Source: Bog-473 sp963800725
Lineage (GTDB): Bacteria > Actinomycetota > Acidimicrobiia > Acidimicrobiales > RAAP-2
Reading direction: 5' to 3'
Assembly: GCA_963800725.1 (NCBI GenBank)
Contig: CAWDCE010000017.1
Coordinates: 434,001 to 498,000, forward strand
Length of the DNA: 64,000 nt
Within the stretch, counting starts at the first letter, position 1. Every line of letters begins with the position of its first letter. The notes beneath the pieces are model-generated. The model saw only the letters and a list, made by a program, of their open reading frames with translations. It had not been told where the DNA came from and made no database searches. Position numbers and translations under genes: made by a program. Positions 29,301-39,078 of this stretch are shown here, piece after piece.

Positions 29301-31007
29301 CCACAGCGGCTGGGGCCGCGCGGTGTTGAAGCGCTCGTACTGCACGTCTGACTCGTAGAGGATGTCCCCCGCCGAGAAGCAGCCGGGAGATCGGGGCCAG
29401 CGTCGTCGGCACGAACACCCCGTCTTGGATGGATTCGTCGATGGCCTGGAGGAGGTTGACCGGTGCCGGCCTCGCCCTTGGGGGCACCGCAGCGCGTGTG
29501 AGGTAGGAGCGGGTCATCAGACCCGGCCACACGGGATCGGCCGTCTACGCCCCAGCGGGTAATAGGAGAAGTCCTGTCCGGGGATCTCGAGCACCCGGGT
29601 GCTGGTGACTCTGGTCGTTCAGGTACTTGGCGGCGTCGGTGATGTAGCTCGGGATGGCGGAGGGGCGGTCGAGATTCGAAGCCACCAGCGTGCCGTTCCA
29701 CAACGGTGGCAGATTGGCCGCGATCAAGATGACGCTGAGCTCCGAGTGCTGGCCGAGGCCGAGCCCAGCGGATGCGGGTCGGCTCAGGGCGGAGATCCCC
29801 GCACCGAGAAGAGGGCGAGCCCGAGAATGACGATCGGCACGATCCGATTGCTAGAACGCATGGCGAGCCCGATGGTCGAATCCGATCCCGCCGTCTTGAT
29901 GACGTTGCCGAAGGGGGGTCGGCCCGGTATAGGGATACGTGCCGATGGCGGCGACGACCCCGACGACGATCAAGGGCGGACCGCGAAGAGCCCGGTAGCG
30001 CCAACGGGCCAGGACCGCCAATCAAAGAAACATAGGGTCGGCACGGCGAAGCTCACGCCGATGAGCCACGGCCACTGCGTGTACCCCTTGGGATGCCAAG
30101 GTCCACGGCTCGAAGCTTGTCCTGCCCGTAGAAGTACCAGTACCCGAGTCCGCGCAGCACCTCGGACGCCAGCGACGTGATCGAAACCGTCGGCAGCGTC
30201 TCGGTGTACTTCAAGAATATTGATGCCGTACGTGCCTTCGGCCCACAGCCCCGCCATCCACCACAGCGAGGACCCCGAGCGAGAGGAGCCCGATGCGCAG
30301 CACGGCCTTCCCCACGCCTCCCTGACCGGTCGACTCCTTGGTACACGAAGACCGCGAAGAGGACCCACATCAGCGGGGCGAGGCCGACCAAAAGGATGGA
30401 GGTGGCATTGACCCCACCGACCAATGCGATGACCAAAAAGCGAAGAGGGCGGGGTAGCGCCACCCGCCCTTGCGCACCGCGAGGATGGTCAACGCCATCC
30501 ATCCAACCGAGGGCGGCCCACGGCATGACGATGGCGGAGATCCGGGCGATGTAATCGATGACGAACGGCGTGAGCATGTAGGCCAGTGCGGCGGCCACCC
30601 GTCCTGTCCGCGAGATCCCGAGGAGTCGGCACAGACCCACACGCCGGTACCCGCGGCGAAGAACAACGTGCCCATCCAGAAGCGCTGGCCGATCCAGATG
30701 GGGATACCCGATGGCGTTGGACCAACCAGTAGTACGGGCCCATCGGGAACAAGAACCCGATGTTCTTGATGGGTCACCGTCCCCGCCCCGACGTCGGGGT
30801 TCCACATCGAGATCGTGCTCTGGATCAAGCGGCCCGGGTCGAGGTAGAGGTACTGCTTGGTGTCGGCCGCGTCTTGCCCGGCTGGGTTAGAAACGACGGG
30901 ACATAGGCGACGGCGGCGAGGATGACCCATACCGCCGCGTCAAGCCAACGGCCCGAGACCTGGCGGCGACCATAGGTGTGCACCATTGGGGAATCACTCG
31001 AGGCCAT
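26326..31007 (-). CDS. aftD: AftD-like alpha-(1->3)-arabinofuranosyltransferase (N-terminal third heavily frame-broken)
   Basis: The intact part (29244-26326, 972 codons) holds two discoidin-like carbohydrate-binding modules (ITNTPENQPFNAVDGNVDTAW, then a second with GNPTTSWMPGLGPQKGVWID), a GFWLVLGESQSRGWVASI block, and C-terminal membrane helices. Upstream the gene continues to ATG 31007 through at least a dozen frame breaks. These join MASSDSPMVHTYGRRQVSGR, VWVILAAVAYVPSFLTQPG, KQYLYLDPGRLIQSTISMWN, GFLFPMGPYYW and WMGTLFFAAGTGVWV. That order (GT-C helices with an acidic loop, then two CBM-like modules) and the total of about 1,500 residues match AftD, which adds arabinofuranose to envelope arabinan. 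It is downstream of nothing obvious and stands alone. Confidence 0.8.
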
Positions 31008-31319
31008 GACCGGTTGGGCAGCATAGCGAGGATTGCCTATTTCCGAAGGTGCAGGTCAGTCTCACTTTTCTGTGATCGACCTGGGCCCGGCCAGTCGCAC
31101 ATTCGGATCTGGATTCAGCGCATAATCACGTCAGCACGAGCGGGCCATACGGACCTTGGCGCGAGCATGACGCCGCGCTCGCCGTCGTCGGCAACGCTAC
31201 GGGCGTTGCTCCGGCGGCTCAGCACACAGATCTCGACGGTTGAGATCGGGATATCGATGCACCGGCGAAGCGGCGCATCGAGGTCACCCTAGGAGTGCCC
31301 ATCGAGCCCGAGGAGACGT
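31008..31319. other. Intergenic region between divergent envelope genes
   Basis: No gene is supported. The region presumably holds the promoters of the AftD-like gene (minus) and the small membrane protein gene (plus). No clear repeat or operator was recognised. Confidence 0.35.
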
Positions 31320-32100
31320 GTGATCGCCCGCCGGACGGGCACCGTCACGCTCAGATTTGGGGGGCCGAGCCGTCGAAGGCCAAACCTCGAGCGGGTCGCA
31401 CCACCGTCGCTCGGCGCTCCCTCCCCTACCATCTCGTGCATCACGAACGAAGAACGACCCGTCCAAGGAGAGAAGCGGTGGCCGATGGCCATCACGCTGC
31501 TCGTCGCCATGGTGTTGCCATTCTTCCTGCCGAACCGGTTGAGCCTCTTTCCCCATCGGTTCTTTCCCGCGCTCGAGGGCCTCCTGCTGATTGCGGTGTG
31601 TGTGGCCGACCCGGGCGCATCGACCGACGCTCAGCTGTGGTGCGGATCATCTCGATCGGCCTCGTCGTCATCCTCGTCGCCGGAGCGGCCGGGCTCACGG
31701 TCCACCTGGTCGCCGACCTCCTCGAGGGCGGCGCCGAGACCGACTCGGCCACGCCCGCCTTCTGCTCGACGGGGGAGCGGTGTTCGCCGACGTCATCATT
31801 GCGTTCACCTTCTTGTTCTGGGAGTTCGACGGCGGCGGGCCCGAAGCGCGCGTCGTCACGCCCGGAAAATTCCCCGATCTGGCGTTTCCCCAGGACCTGA
31901 GCCCCCACCTCGCCGACGCCGACTGGCGCCCGACCTTCTTCGACTATCTCTACCTGTCGACGACCAATTCGCTGGCCTTCAGCCCGACCGACGTCATGCC
32001 GCTGCGGCATTGGGCAAAACTCGCCATGGCCATCCAGTCCATCGCTTCACTGGCCATCTTGGGACTCGTCATCGCCCGGGCCGTCAACATCTTGCGCTAG
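31320..32100 (+). CDS. Four-helix membrane protein resembling a two-helix ion-channel domain (two frame breaks)
   Basis: Pieced from three frames, with breaks near 31610 and 31775. Helices are MAITLLVAMVLPFFLPN, FPALEGLLLIAVCVADP, VVRIISIGLVVILVAGAAGL, AVFADVIIAFTFLFWEF and SIASLAILGLVIARAVNIL. Before the last helix is the loop FDYLYLSTTNSLAFSPTDVM, placed like the pore helix and filter of two-helix K+ channels (which have TTxGYGD) but with a different sequence. This is a widespread actinobacterial family without an assigned function, and ion conduction is a guess. GTG 31320 is in frame; a start nearer 31480 is possible, since the N-terminal 50 residues look weakly coding. Confidence 0.6.
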
Positions 32101-32105
32101 GGCGC

Positions 32106-33314
32106 TCAGAAGGTGATGGGCAACTTGGTGTAGCCCCGGACCGTGCTGGTGTGCAGCGGCACGGCGCCGTCCCAATCGACGTCCCACGTCGCGAACCGGG
32201 CCAGGGTCTCTTCGAGGGCGACCCGGCCTTCGAGCCGGGCCAAGGCGGCGCCCAGGCAGAAATGCACCCCGTACCCGAACGACAGGTGATGATCCATGAC
32301 TCGGTGAATGTCGAAGCGATCGGCGTCGGGGTAGGCCCGCTCGTCGCGCCCGGCGGAGCCGTCGATCAAGAGCAGCTTCGAATTGGCGGGGACCACCTGG
32401 CCGTGGAATTGCGTGTCGGCCGTCGTCCAGCGCCCCTGCACCGGTGACGGCGCCTCGAAACGCAAGAGTTCCTCGATGGCGTTGGGGATCAGCGAATGGT
32501 CGGCGGCCAGTTCGGCCCGCTGCTTCGGATAGTCCGCCAGCACCACGCCGGCCCATCCAATGAGGCGGGCGACGGTCTCGGTGCCCGCACTGGCCAAGAG
32601 GAGGGAGAACATGGCGGCCTCTTCGAGGGTCAAGCGGCGGGTCTGCCCGTCCTCGTCGACAATCTCGCCCTGCAAGAGGTCGGTGAACATGTCGTGGCGG
32701 GGCGTCCTTTGACGCTCTTTGAGCTGCACCTCGACATAGGCATGGAGTTGGGTCATGGCCTGGACCGACACCTCGTTGATCATCCCGGTTTCTGGATGCA
32801 GGTGGAACGTGGCGTCGATCAGCTCGCGCATCTCATCGCGGTCATCGGGCGGCACGCCGAGCAGGGCGGCGATGACGGTGGCGGGGACCCGGGCGCCGAA
32901 GTCCGCCACGTAGTCGAAGCCACTCGAACCGATGTGCGGATCGAGGAGCGATGCGCACAGGGAGCGGATCTCATCCTCGAGTACGGCGATGCGCCGGGGC
33001 GTAAAGGCCTTGGACACCAACCGCCGCAGTCGGGTGTGGTCGGGGGGATCCAAGAAGATCATGAGCTCGCCCCCCATGAGGTCGGGCGTCATCATCTCGA
33101 GCACGGTGCCATGCGCCGAACTGAACGTCTTGGCGTCACGGTGCGCCGCGTCGGTGTCGGCGAAGCGGCTCAGCGCGTAGAAATCGAGCTCGGGGTTGTA
33201 ATAGAGCGGAGCCTCGTCGCGCAGCCGGCGCCAGATCGAGTGCGGATCCGCCTTGTACTTCTCGTCGAGGGGATCCCAGGCCAACGGGCTCTGTGCGGTC
33301 GGTGCGGTCGTCAT
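32106..33314 (-). CDS. Cytochrome P450
   Basis: 402 residues with the full P450 signature set: LLASAGTETVARLIGWAG (I-helix, with the acid-alcohol pair), IEELLRFEAPS (ExxR), and FGYGVHFCLGAALARLE (heme ligand Cys). The N-terminal part (SPLAWDPLDEKYKADPHSIW) lacks a membrane anchor, so it is a soluble bacterial enzyme needing ferredoxin partners, none of which are adjacent. ATG 33314 overlaps the GH4 stop (ATGA), so it is the third gene of the operon that begins at 35523. The substrate is unknown; linkage to sugar genes is unusual. Confidence 0.95.
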   Translation of the reverse strand: MTTAPTAQSPLAWDPLDEKYKADPHSIWRRLRDEAPLYYNPELDFYALSRFADTDAAHRDAKTFSSAHGTVLEMMTPDLMGGELMIFLDPPDHTRLRRLVSKAFTPRRIAVLEDEIRSLCASLLDPHIGSSGFDYVADFGARVPATVIAALLGVPPDDRDEMRELIDATFHLHPETGMINEVSVQAMTQLHAYVEVQLKERQRTPRHDMFTDLLQGEIVDEDGQTRRLTLEEAAMFSLLLASAGTETVARLIGWAGVVLADYPKQRAELAADHSLIPNAIEELLRFEAPSPVQGRWTTADTQFHGQVVPANSKLLLIDGSAGRDERAYPDADRFDIHRVMDHHLSFGYGVHFCLGAALARLEGRVALEETLARFATWDVDWDGAVPLHTSTVRGYTKLPITF

Positions 33315-34707
33315 GGGCCGGCTGAGAACTGGGGCAGCCACGCCGCGGTGGCGGCCAAGAGTTCATCCGTCATGGCCACCACCTGGTGGTAGTCGAGGCG
33401 CCCCACCATCTGATCGGCCAGCATTGCTTCGAGCACGGTCGTGCGGTCGCCGCGCAATGCGGCGTCCACGGTGAGTTCCTGAGAGGCCGCAATGCGTCGC
33501 AGGTACTCCCCGAGGATTGACGGCACCGCCACCTCGTCTCTCGCGTGGACGCCCTTGGCGTCGGCGATGCCCATGCACTCGGTGACCGCACCTTGGGGCA
33601 GGGTCGTGACCTGACCGGTATTGGGCAGGTTCATGGGAAGCGCCCGCTCGTGGCCCGAGACCACCGCAGCGATCAGGTCGGCTACCAACTCTCCCGAACC
33701 CCAGGCCGGGATCTCGTCACTACCCATGAGCCGGCCCACCGATGCGTCGTCCTCGTCCTTGTCGGCCTTATGACCCGCGATGCCGTAGTGATGGACACCC
33801 CATGTCCGACCGAAGTCGGTTTCCGGGGTGACGAATCCCGGGAAGAACTCGACGACATGGGTGTCGGACGCGCCGGGCAGGACACCGAAACGCTCGAAGA
33901 GTTCGAACTTCACGGCCTGATTCGCCGCCACGTCGGACTTGGTCCACTTCTCACCGTCCGAATATTTGTGCCAGTGGCTGTTGGCGGGGGGTGGGTCCAT
34001 CCAGATGGGCTCGTTGGCCCGCTCCCCGGGCTCGTCAAGAAAGTCGCGCAAGAGCGTGAACCCGTCATCATCCCCAATTTTGAAACTGGTGATCAAGGGC
34101 AGGTGGTTGACGCCGGCCAAGGTGAGTTTCACCTCGTGCATGGCGCAATCGAAGATGAGACTCATGGCGAACTGGAATCCGACCGTTTCGTTGCAGAGCC
34201 CGACGGTGGTGATGGACGTCTCTTTGTTCATGGCCCGGCACAAGGTAGTGAGCGGGTTGGACACGTTCAGTACCAGGGCATCGGGTGCATGGTTTGCGTC
34301 GCCTTCGCGATGTCGACCATGACCGGGATGCTGCGCAACGCCCGCATGATCCCGCCCGCCCCGACGCTGTCGCCGACCGGTTGACGCAGCCCGTAGCGGG
34401 CCGGGATCTCGATGTCGTGGACCATGGAGGCGAAACCGCCGACCGACAGCGTGGTCAGGACGAACTCGGCCCCTTCGAGTGCCGCTCCGAGTTCGGTGGC
34501 CGCCGTCGTCGAAAGATCGATCTTCCTCGATCGTGCGATGTGGGCGCCCAGTTCGACCATCTGGGGGAGCGAGGCGGCGTTGATGTCGTAGAGCGTGACC
34601 TCGGCGTCGTGGAGGGCCTCGGTGTTGGCGAAATCGACCAACAAGGTCGGCGTCCAGTGGGTACTGCCTCCCCCGACGATGGTGATGCGTGGCGGCGAAT
34701 CCGTCAT
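33311..34707 (-). CDS. GH4-family NAD-dependent glycosidase (one frame break)
   Basis: About 465 residues. It starts MTDSPPRITIVGGGSTHWTP, the NAD-binding site of glycoside hydrolase family 4 (6-phospho-alpha/beta-glucosidases, alpha-galacturonidases). It continues with GGFASMVHDIEIPARYGL, then after a break near 34287 (one missing base) NVSNPLTTLCRAM, TVGLCNETVGF (with the metal-binding Cys) and LAGVNHLPLITSF. GH4 enzymes open glycosides by oxidation at C3 with NAD and Mn. Which phospho-sugar is used cannot be told from these motifs. It is the second gene of the operon, 15 bases after the kinase and overlapping the P450 by ATGA. Confidence 0.9.
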
Positions 34708-34722
34708 AGATCTGGACCCGGG

Positions 34723-35523
34723 CTAGACGCCCAGGTGCACCCCTTCCCACAGTTTGATGCCGCCGAGGATCCCGGCGGAGTTGTCGACAATGGTGATGCG
34801 TTCGAGGACCGAACCGAGCTCGTCGCGATCGATGCGGCGCGCGTTGCCGCCACCGATGTAGAGGTGGTCGAAGAAGAAGAGATGGTCGAGGCACGCAATG
34901 GCTTCGCGCACCCGATGATTCCAGCGCTTGTCACTGACGTGCTTGCGGGCCCGCTCGCCCAGCTGCTCGTTGTAGGTCTCATCCTTTCGGAACGGGTGGT
35001 GGGCCAACTCGATGTGGGGCAACAAGTTGCCGTCCATGAAGAGCGCGGTGCCGAACCCGGTCCCCAACGTGATGACCAGTTCGAGTCCCTTCCCCGCAAC
35101 GACGGCCGCCCCCTGCACGTCGGCATCGTTGGCCACCTTGGTCGCCATCCCGAGGCTCTCGGTCAACGCGGCGGCCAGATCGAAGTTGGACCACGCCTTG
35201 ACCAGGTGGTGGTCGATGGCCGTGCCCGGGCCCTTGGTGGTCACGAAGTGCGGCGCACTGAGTACATGGCCACTGCGCACCATCCCGGGAAATCCGCACG
35301 CCGCCCGATCGGCCTTGGGCAGTGGCTCGACCAGCGCGGTCAGCGCCGCCACCAGACCGTTGTCCCCATCGGGGGGCATGGGGTAGGTGGTGGCGACCTT
35401 GACCCGGTCGGCCACCATGGCGCCGTCCTTGCTCAGCACCGAGGCCTTGAGCCCGGTGCCCCCCACGTCGATAGCCAAGGTGAACGGGTGATCGGGGGCG
35501 TTTTGGGCGGCGTCGGCGGGCAC
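34723..35523 (-). CDS. ppgK: ROK-type polyphosphate glucokinase-like kinase
   Basis: 266 residues with ROK motifs in order: FTLAIDVGGTGLKASVL (phosphate loop), GFPGMVRSGHVLSAPHFVT, VANDADVQGAAVV (catalytic Asp region), and ITLGTGFGTALFMDGNLLPH. The length and these blocks match actinobacterial strictly polyphosphate- or ATP-using glucokinases, which make glucose-6-phosphate. GTG 35523 sits six bases after TACAGT (35530-35535), giving a leaderless start. It leads the operon kinase - GH4 - P450. A pathway in which the glycosidase and kinase feed sugar phosphates is plausible. Confidence 0.88.
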   Translation of the reverse strand: MPADAAQNAPDHPFTLAIDVGGTGLKASVLSKDGAMVADRVKVATTYPMPPDGDNGLVAALTALVEPLPKADRAACGFPGMVRSGHVLSAPHFVTTKGPGTAIDHHLVKAWSNFDLAAALTESLGMATKVANDADVQGAAVVAGKGLELVITLGTGFGTALFMDGNLLPHIELAHHPFRKDETYNEQLGERARKHVSDKRWNHRVREAIACLDHLFFFDHLYIGGGNARRIDRDELGSVLERITIVDNSAGILGGIKLWEGVHLGV

Positions 35524-35535
35524 GGACGAACTGTA
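35523..35535 (-). promoter_or_regulatory. Leaderless promoter of the kinase-GH4-P450 operon
   Basis: On the minus strand, TACAGT occupies 35535-35530 and is followed by six bases and the GTG start at 35523. The transcript would begin at or next to the start codon. The -35 is not obvious. Confidence 0.45.
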
Positions 35536-35584
35536 CCGTGGCGACTCGGGCGGGCAAAGGCCCGACGTGGGCGGCCCTTTTCGA

Positions 35585-36203
35585 TCAGGTCAGCAAACTG
35601 TGGGCGGTGGCGCGAAGTTTGCGGCCCATCTCGTCGGAGGGGACGTCGGCAAAGGAGTCGCCGGCGAAGAAGATGCCACCGAACACCGCACCGAACGCGG
35701 AGGACATCTTGAACCGATCATCCAAGGACACCCGCCGATCCCCGAGTATGCGCCGGAATGGTCCAAGAGATCGTCATGGTCGGCGTGGTGTTCCTGCTTG
35801 TGGAGGACCTCGAGAGCCGCTTGGTTGCGCTCATGGAGGAGAAAGATCTTGCGGTGCGTCAACATCTGTTCGATCACGTCGTCGAGGAGGTCCCGCCACT
35901 GCGAGAGGGTGACGGGATCGTCGCCGACCTTGCCCAGGGCGTCGCGGCCAATTCGTGCAGCCGCATGTGCAGCGCCATCAAGATGTCCTCTTTTGAGGCG
36001 AAGTGGTAGTACAGCGCGGCCTTGGTAAAGCCCAGCTGCTCCGCGATCTCGCGAGCGAGGTCTTCGTCATAGCCCTTCTCGATGAACAGATCGAGGGCGA
36101 CGTCCAAGATGCGATCTCGCGTGGTGATCTCAGGGGACTGCTCGGCCCCGTCCGCAGCGACCACGCTCGCCGTTTTGGAACTCTCAGGCACGGTTTGCGT
36201 CAC
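35585..36203 (-). CDS. TetR/AcrR-family repressor of the divergent ABC exporter (two frame breaks)
   Basis: The N-terminal domain reads TTRDRILDVALDLFIEKGYD, LAREIAEQLGFTKAALYYHF, ASKEDILMALHMR, a standard TetR helix-turn-helix. Frame breaks near 35910 and 35750 interrupt the ligand domain, where MIEQMLTHRKIFLLHERNQA and MGRKLRATAHSLLT are readable, ending at TGA 35585-35587. The start is GTG 36203, seven bases after TAGACT. It is divergent from the DrrAB-like exporter with two matched sites between them, the classic repressor-exporter layout. Confidence 0.85.
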
Positions 36204-36215
36204 GTTACCTAGTCT

Positions 36216-36282
36216 ACTTGACGACCGGTAAGTGTGTCCCTACCATGGGCCACGCAGAGAAGCTACTAGCCGACCGGTAAGG
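36216..36282. promoter_or_regulatory. Twin TetR operators between the repressor and the ABC exporter
   Basis: Two 18-base copies, ACTTGACGACCGGTAAGT (36216-36233) and ACTAGCCGACCGGTAAGG (36265-36282), match at 14 positions and sit 49 bases apart. The first is partly palindromic (ACTT..CG..CG..AAGT) and abuts the repressor -10 (TAGACT, 36216-36211). The second covers TACTAG, a candidate exporter -10, and runs into its ribosome site. Confidence 0.65.
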
Positions 36283-36287
36283 AAACC

Positions 36288-37270
36288 ATGGCACCTGAAC
36301 TGATGATCGAGGCCCAGGGCCTGACCAAGCGTTACGGGGAGACCCAGGCCCTCTCGGGCGTCGATTTCTGCGTGCCTGCGGGCAAGATCTTGGGCCTGCT
36401 CGGAACAAATGGGGCCGGAAAAACCACGGCGGTGCGAATCCTGACCACGCTGGCCGCCCCCGACGCCGGCCGGGGCACGGTCGCCGGCTACGACGTGGTG
36501 AGCGAGGCGGCCGAGGTGCGGCGCCACATCGGGGTCGCCGCCCAAGATGCCACGCTCGACGAAGTCTTGACCGGCCGCCAGAACCTGGCCCTCATTGGAG
36601 AGCTGAGCCGCATGGGGCGCAGCGAGTCCAAGCACCGGGCCGCCGAACTGCTCGAGCACTTCGATCGACCGACGCCGCCGACCGTGTGATGAAGGGCTAT
36701 TCAGGCGGCATGCGTCGCCGGCTCGACCTGGCCGCCTCGATGATGACGTGCTACCCGAGGTCTTGTTCTTGGACGAACCCACGACCGGACTCGACCCGAC
36801 AAGCCGGTTGCGCATGTGGGACGTGATCCGCGAGTTGGTGGGCGAAGGCGTCACGTTGCTCTTGACGACGCAGTACCTCGACGAAGCCGACACACTGGCC
36901 GACCAAATCGTGGTGATCGACCACTGGCGGGTGATCGCCCAAGGCACGCCGCTCGAGTTGAAAGACGCGAGCAAGGGCGCACGCCTGTCGGTGACCCGGG
37001 AGTCCCGACCCGGACGCCGTGTCGGCCCTCGCGCCATTGGTGGCCGGGACTGTCGCGGGCGAGCGATGACGGTCGCCATCTCGACGCCCCCGTCGACAAC
37101 GCATCGGGGCTGGCCACCTCGGTGGTGCGTGCCCTCGATCAGGCCGGCGTCCTGGTCGACAACATCGAAGTGCGACGTCCGTCGCTCGATGACGTGTTCT
37201 TCTCCCTCACCGGCCAACCGATCGACGACGGCACAACCGGCGATCCCGAACTCAAGGAGTCACGCGATGA
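36288..37270 (+). CDS. ABC transporter ATP-binding protein, DrrA type (several frame breaks)
   Basis: Walker A is LLGTNGAGKTTAVRILTTL, followed by RRHIGVAAQDATLDEVLTGR (Q-loop region), YSGGMRRRLDLAAS (signature), VLFLDEPTTGLDPTSR (Walker B with catalytic Glu), and LLLTTQYLDEADTLAD (H-loop position Gln, as in DrrA). The C-terminal domain (ALDQAGVLVDNIEVRRPSLD, DVFFSLTG) is that of the drug-resistance DrrA subfamily. Breaks lie near 36675, 36750 and 37005. The TGA at 37268-37270 overlaps the permease ATG (ATGA), but one more indel is needed to reach it in frame. Repressed by the divergent TetR protein (inferred). Confidence 0.88.
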
Positions 37271-38122
37271 GCATCACCACCGCTCCCCACACCGACGGTG
37301 TGCGTCGGTGCCCAGGGGCGTGGCCCCGCGGATCCGTGGGCACATCAGCGACGTGTGGGCGCTGACCAAGCGCAACCTGGTCCATATACGGCGCGAACCA
37401 ATGCAGCTCTCCGACGTCACCATCCAACCGGTGCTCTTCACCCTCCTCTTCATCTTCGTCTTCGGGTCGGGTATCCCGATCCCCGACGGGACCTACAAGG
37501 ACTTCGCCCTGGCCGGCCTGCTGACCTTGAACCTGACCACCTCGACGATGGGGACCGCAGTGGGCCTGAGCACCGATCTTCACGAGGGGGTGATCGAGCG
37601 CTTCCGCACCCTGCCGATGTGGCGGGCAGCGGTGCTCGTCGGCCGCTCCGTCGCCGACGTGATGTCGGCCACGCTCTGTGTGACCATCGTGGCCCTCACC
37701 GGCTCGGCCATTGGTTGGCGGCCACCAACTCGTTCCCCGAGGTCCTCGCCGGTTTCGCGCTCGCCCTGTTCTTCAGCTACTGCCTCTCGTGGGTGGCTGC
37801 CTGTGTCGGGCTGACCACCAAGAGCGCGGAATCCGCCGCATCCATCGGCTTCATCGCACTCTTTCCGCTGGCCTTCATCTCCAACGCTTTGGTACCGACC
37901 AATCAGATGCCGGGCTGGCTGCAGGCAGCGGCGGACTGGAATCCCGTCAGCGCGGTACCTCGGCGGCCCGGGTCCTGTTCGGGAACCCCAACCCCGCGGC
38001 GTCGATCCCACGTCTGGCCGATGCAGCATCCGATCGAAGCGGCACTGATCTGGTCCGTCGCCATCTTGGCGGTCGCCGCTCCCCTCGCTTCCTATCTCTT
38101 CAAGCGGCGCACGACGGAGTAG
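37267..38122 (+). CDS. ABC-2 transporter permease, DrrB type (several frame breaks)
   Basis: Six-helix ABC-2 permease. After a short cytosolic head come VWALTKRNLVHIRREPMQLS, then VTIQPVLFTLLFIFVFGSGI. STDLHEGVIERFRTLPMWRA is the coupling helix motif of DrrB (ERFRTLPM). Later helices are FALALFFSYCLSWVAACVGL, IGFIALFPLAFISNALVPT, and SVAILAVAAPLASYLFKRR at the end. Frame breaks lie near 37310, 37725 and 37965. It forms an exporter with the upstream ATPase; DrrAB systems export hydrophobic drugs or lipids. Confidence 0.88.
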
Positions 38123-38254
38123 GCAGCTCACCCCGACTTACGCCTCGGGTGCGCCCCGCCGTGACCGTCCCCGACCGAGTCAGGCAGCGGACCGTTCCGC
38201 GTGCACCTTTGTTCGGCGCCGTGACGCGGCGGGCGGGCCTATCCTCGCGACGCA

Positions 38255-39064
38255 ATGACTCCGACCGTTGTCCATGTGGCGCCCCACCCAGACGACGAGG
38301 CCGTGGGCTGCCCCGGGGCACTCATGCATCTGCGCGCGACCGGGGCATGGCGGGTGGTGAGTGTGATTGCCAGCCTCGGTTTCCCCAAACAATGGTCACG
38401 CCGGCGCGCCGAATCCGAAGATGCGGCGCGGCGGCCGGCTTCGAGCCGATCTTCTTGGACCCACCACTGAATATCTCCATCGGCGACGATCTGGCGTTGG
38501 CCACCGACCGGGTGGCGACAGAAATCGCGCGAAATTGTCTGCGACCACGACGCTTCGATCGTGGTGTCGCCGTCGCCGCATGACGTCCATCACGCCCACG
38601 AGGTCGTCGGACGGGGCGTCCAGCGCGCCGTGGTCGCGCTGGCGGGTGACGTGCGGTGGTGGATGTGGGGCGTATGGGGTGACCTCCCGACCCCGAACGT
38701 CTTCCACCCTTTCGGCGACGCCGAGATGGACGCCATGATGCACGTCCTCGAGGCCTACGCCGGCGAGCTCGAGCGCAACGACTACCGTCGCCTGCTCACC
38801 GGGCGGGCCGCGGCAAACGCGGTGCTCGGCTCTGAGCGTGTGTTCGGCTTCGGTTCCCCCGCCGCCTCGTCGTTGCCCTACGCCGAGGTGCTCACCGAGG
38901 TGAAATACGTCGACGGACGCTTCATGGCCGCGCAACCGCACGAACTCGACGAAAGCGGGGCGACGTCCGAGTTCACCGTGGACCTCACGGCTTGGGTCGT
39001 CTCGCCGAGCGCCCACGAGTTGGTCGGATATATCCGAGAGGTCGACCAAGAAGACGCCGAGTAA
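38255..39064 (+). CDS. LmbE/PIG-L-type zinc deacetylase (two frame breaks)
   Basis: TVVHVAPHPDDEAVGCPGAL is the metal-binding PHPDDE motif of the LmbE fold. VSPSPHDVHHAHEVVGRGVQ supplies the second histidine motif (HxxHHxH). AGFEPIFLDPPLNISIG and LTEVKYVDGRFMAAQPHELDE belong to the conserved sheet. Frame breaks lie near 38430 and 38535. Members deacetylate N-acetylglucosamine-containing compounds such as mycothiol and GlcNAc-PI precursors, or N-glycans. MshB and Mca are the actinobacterial examples, but the sequence does not identify which substrate is used. TATCCT (38240-38245) lies nine bases before the ATG. Confidence 0.88.
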
Positions 39065-39078
39065 CCGGGCGGGCACCC

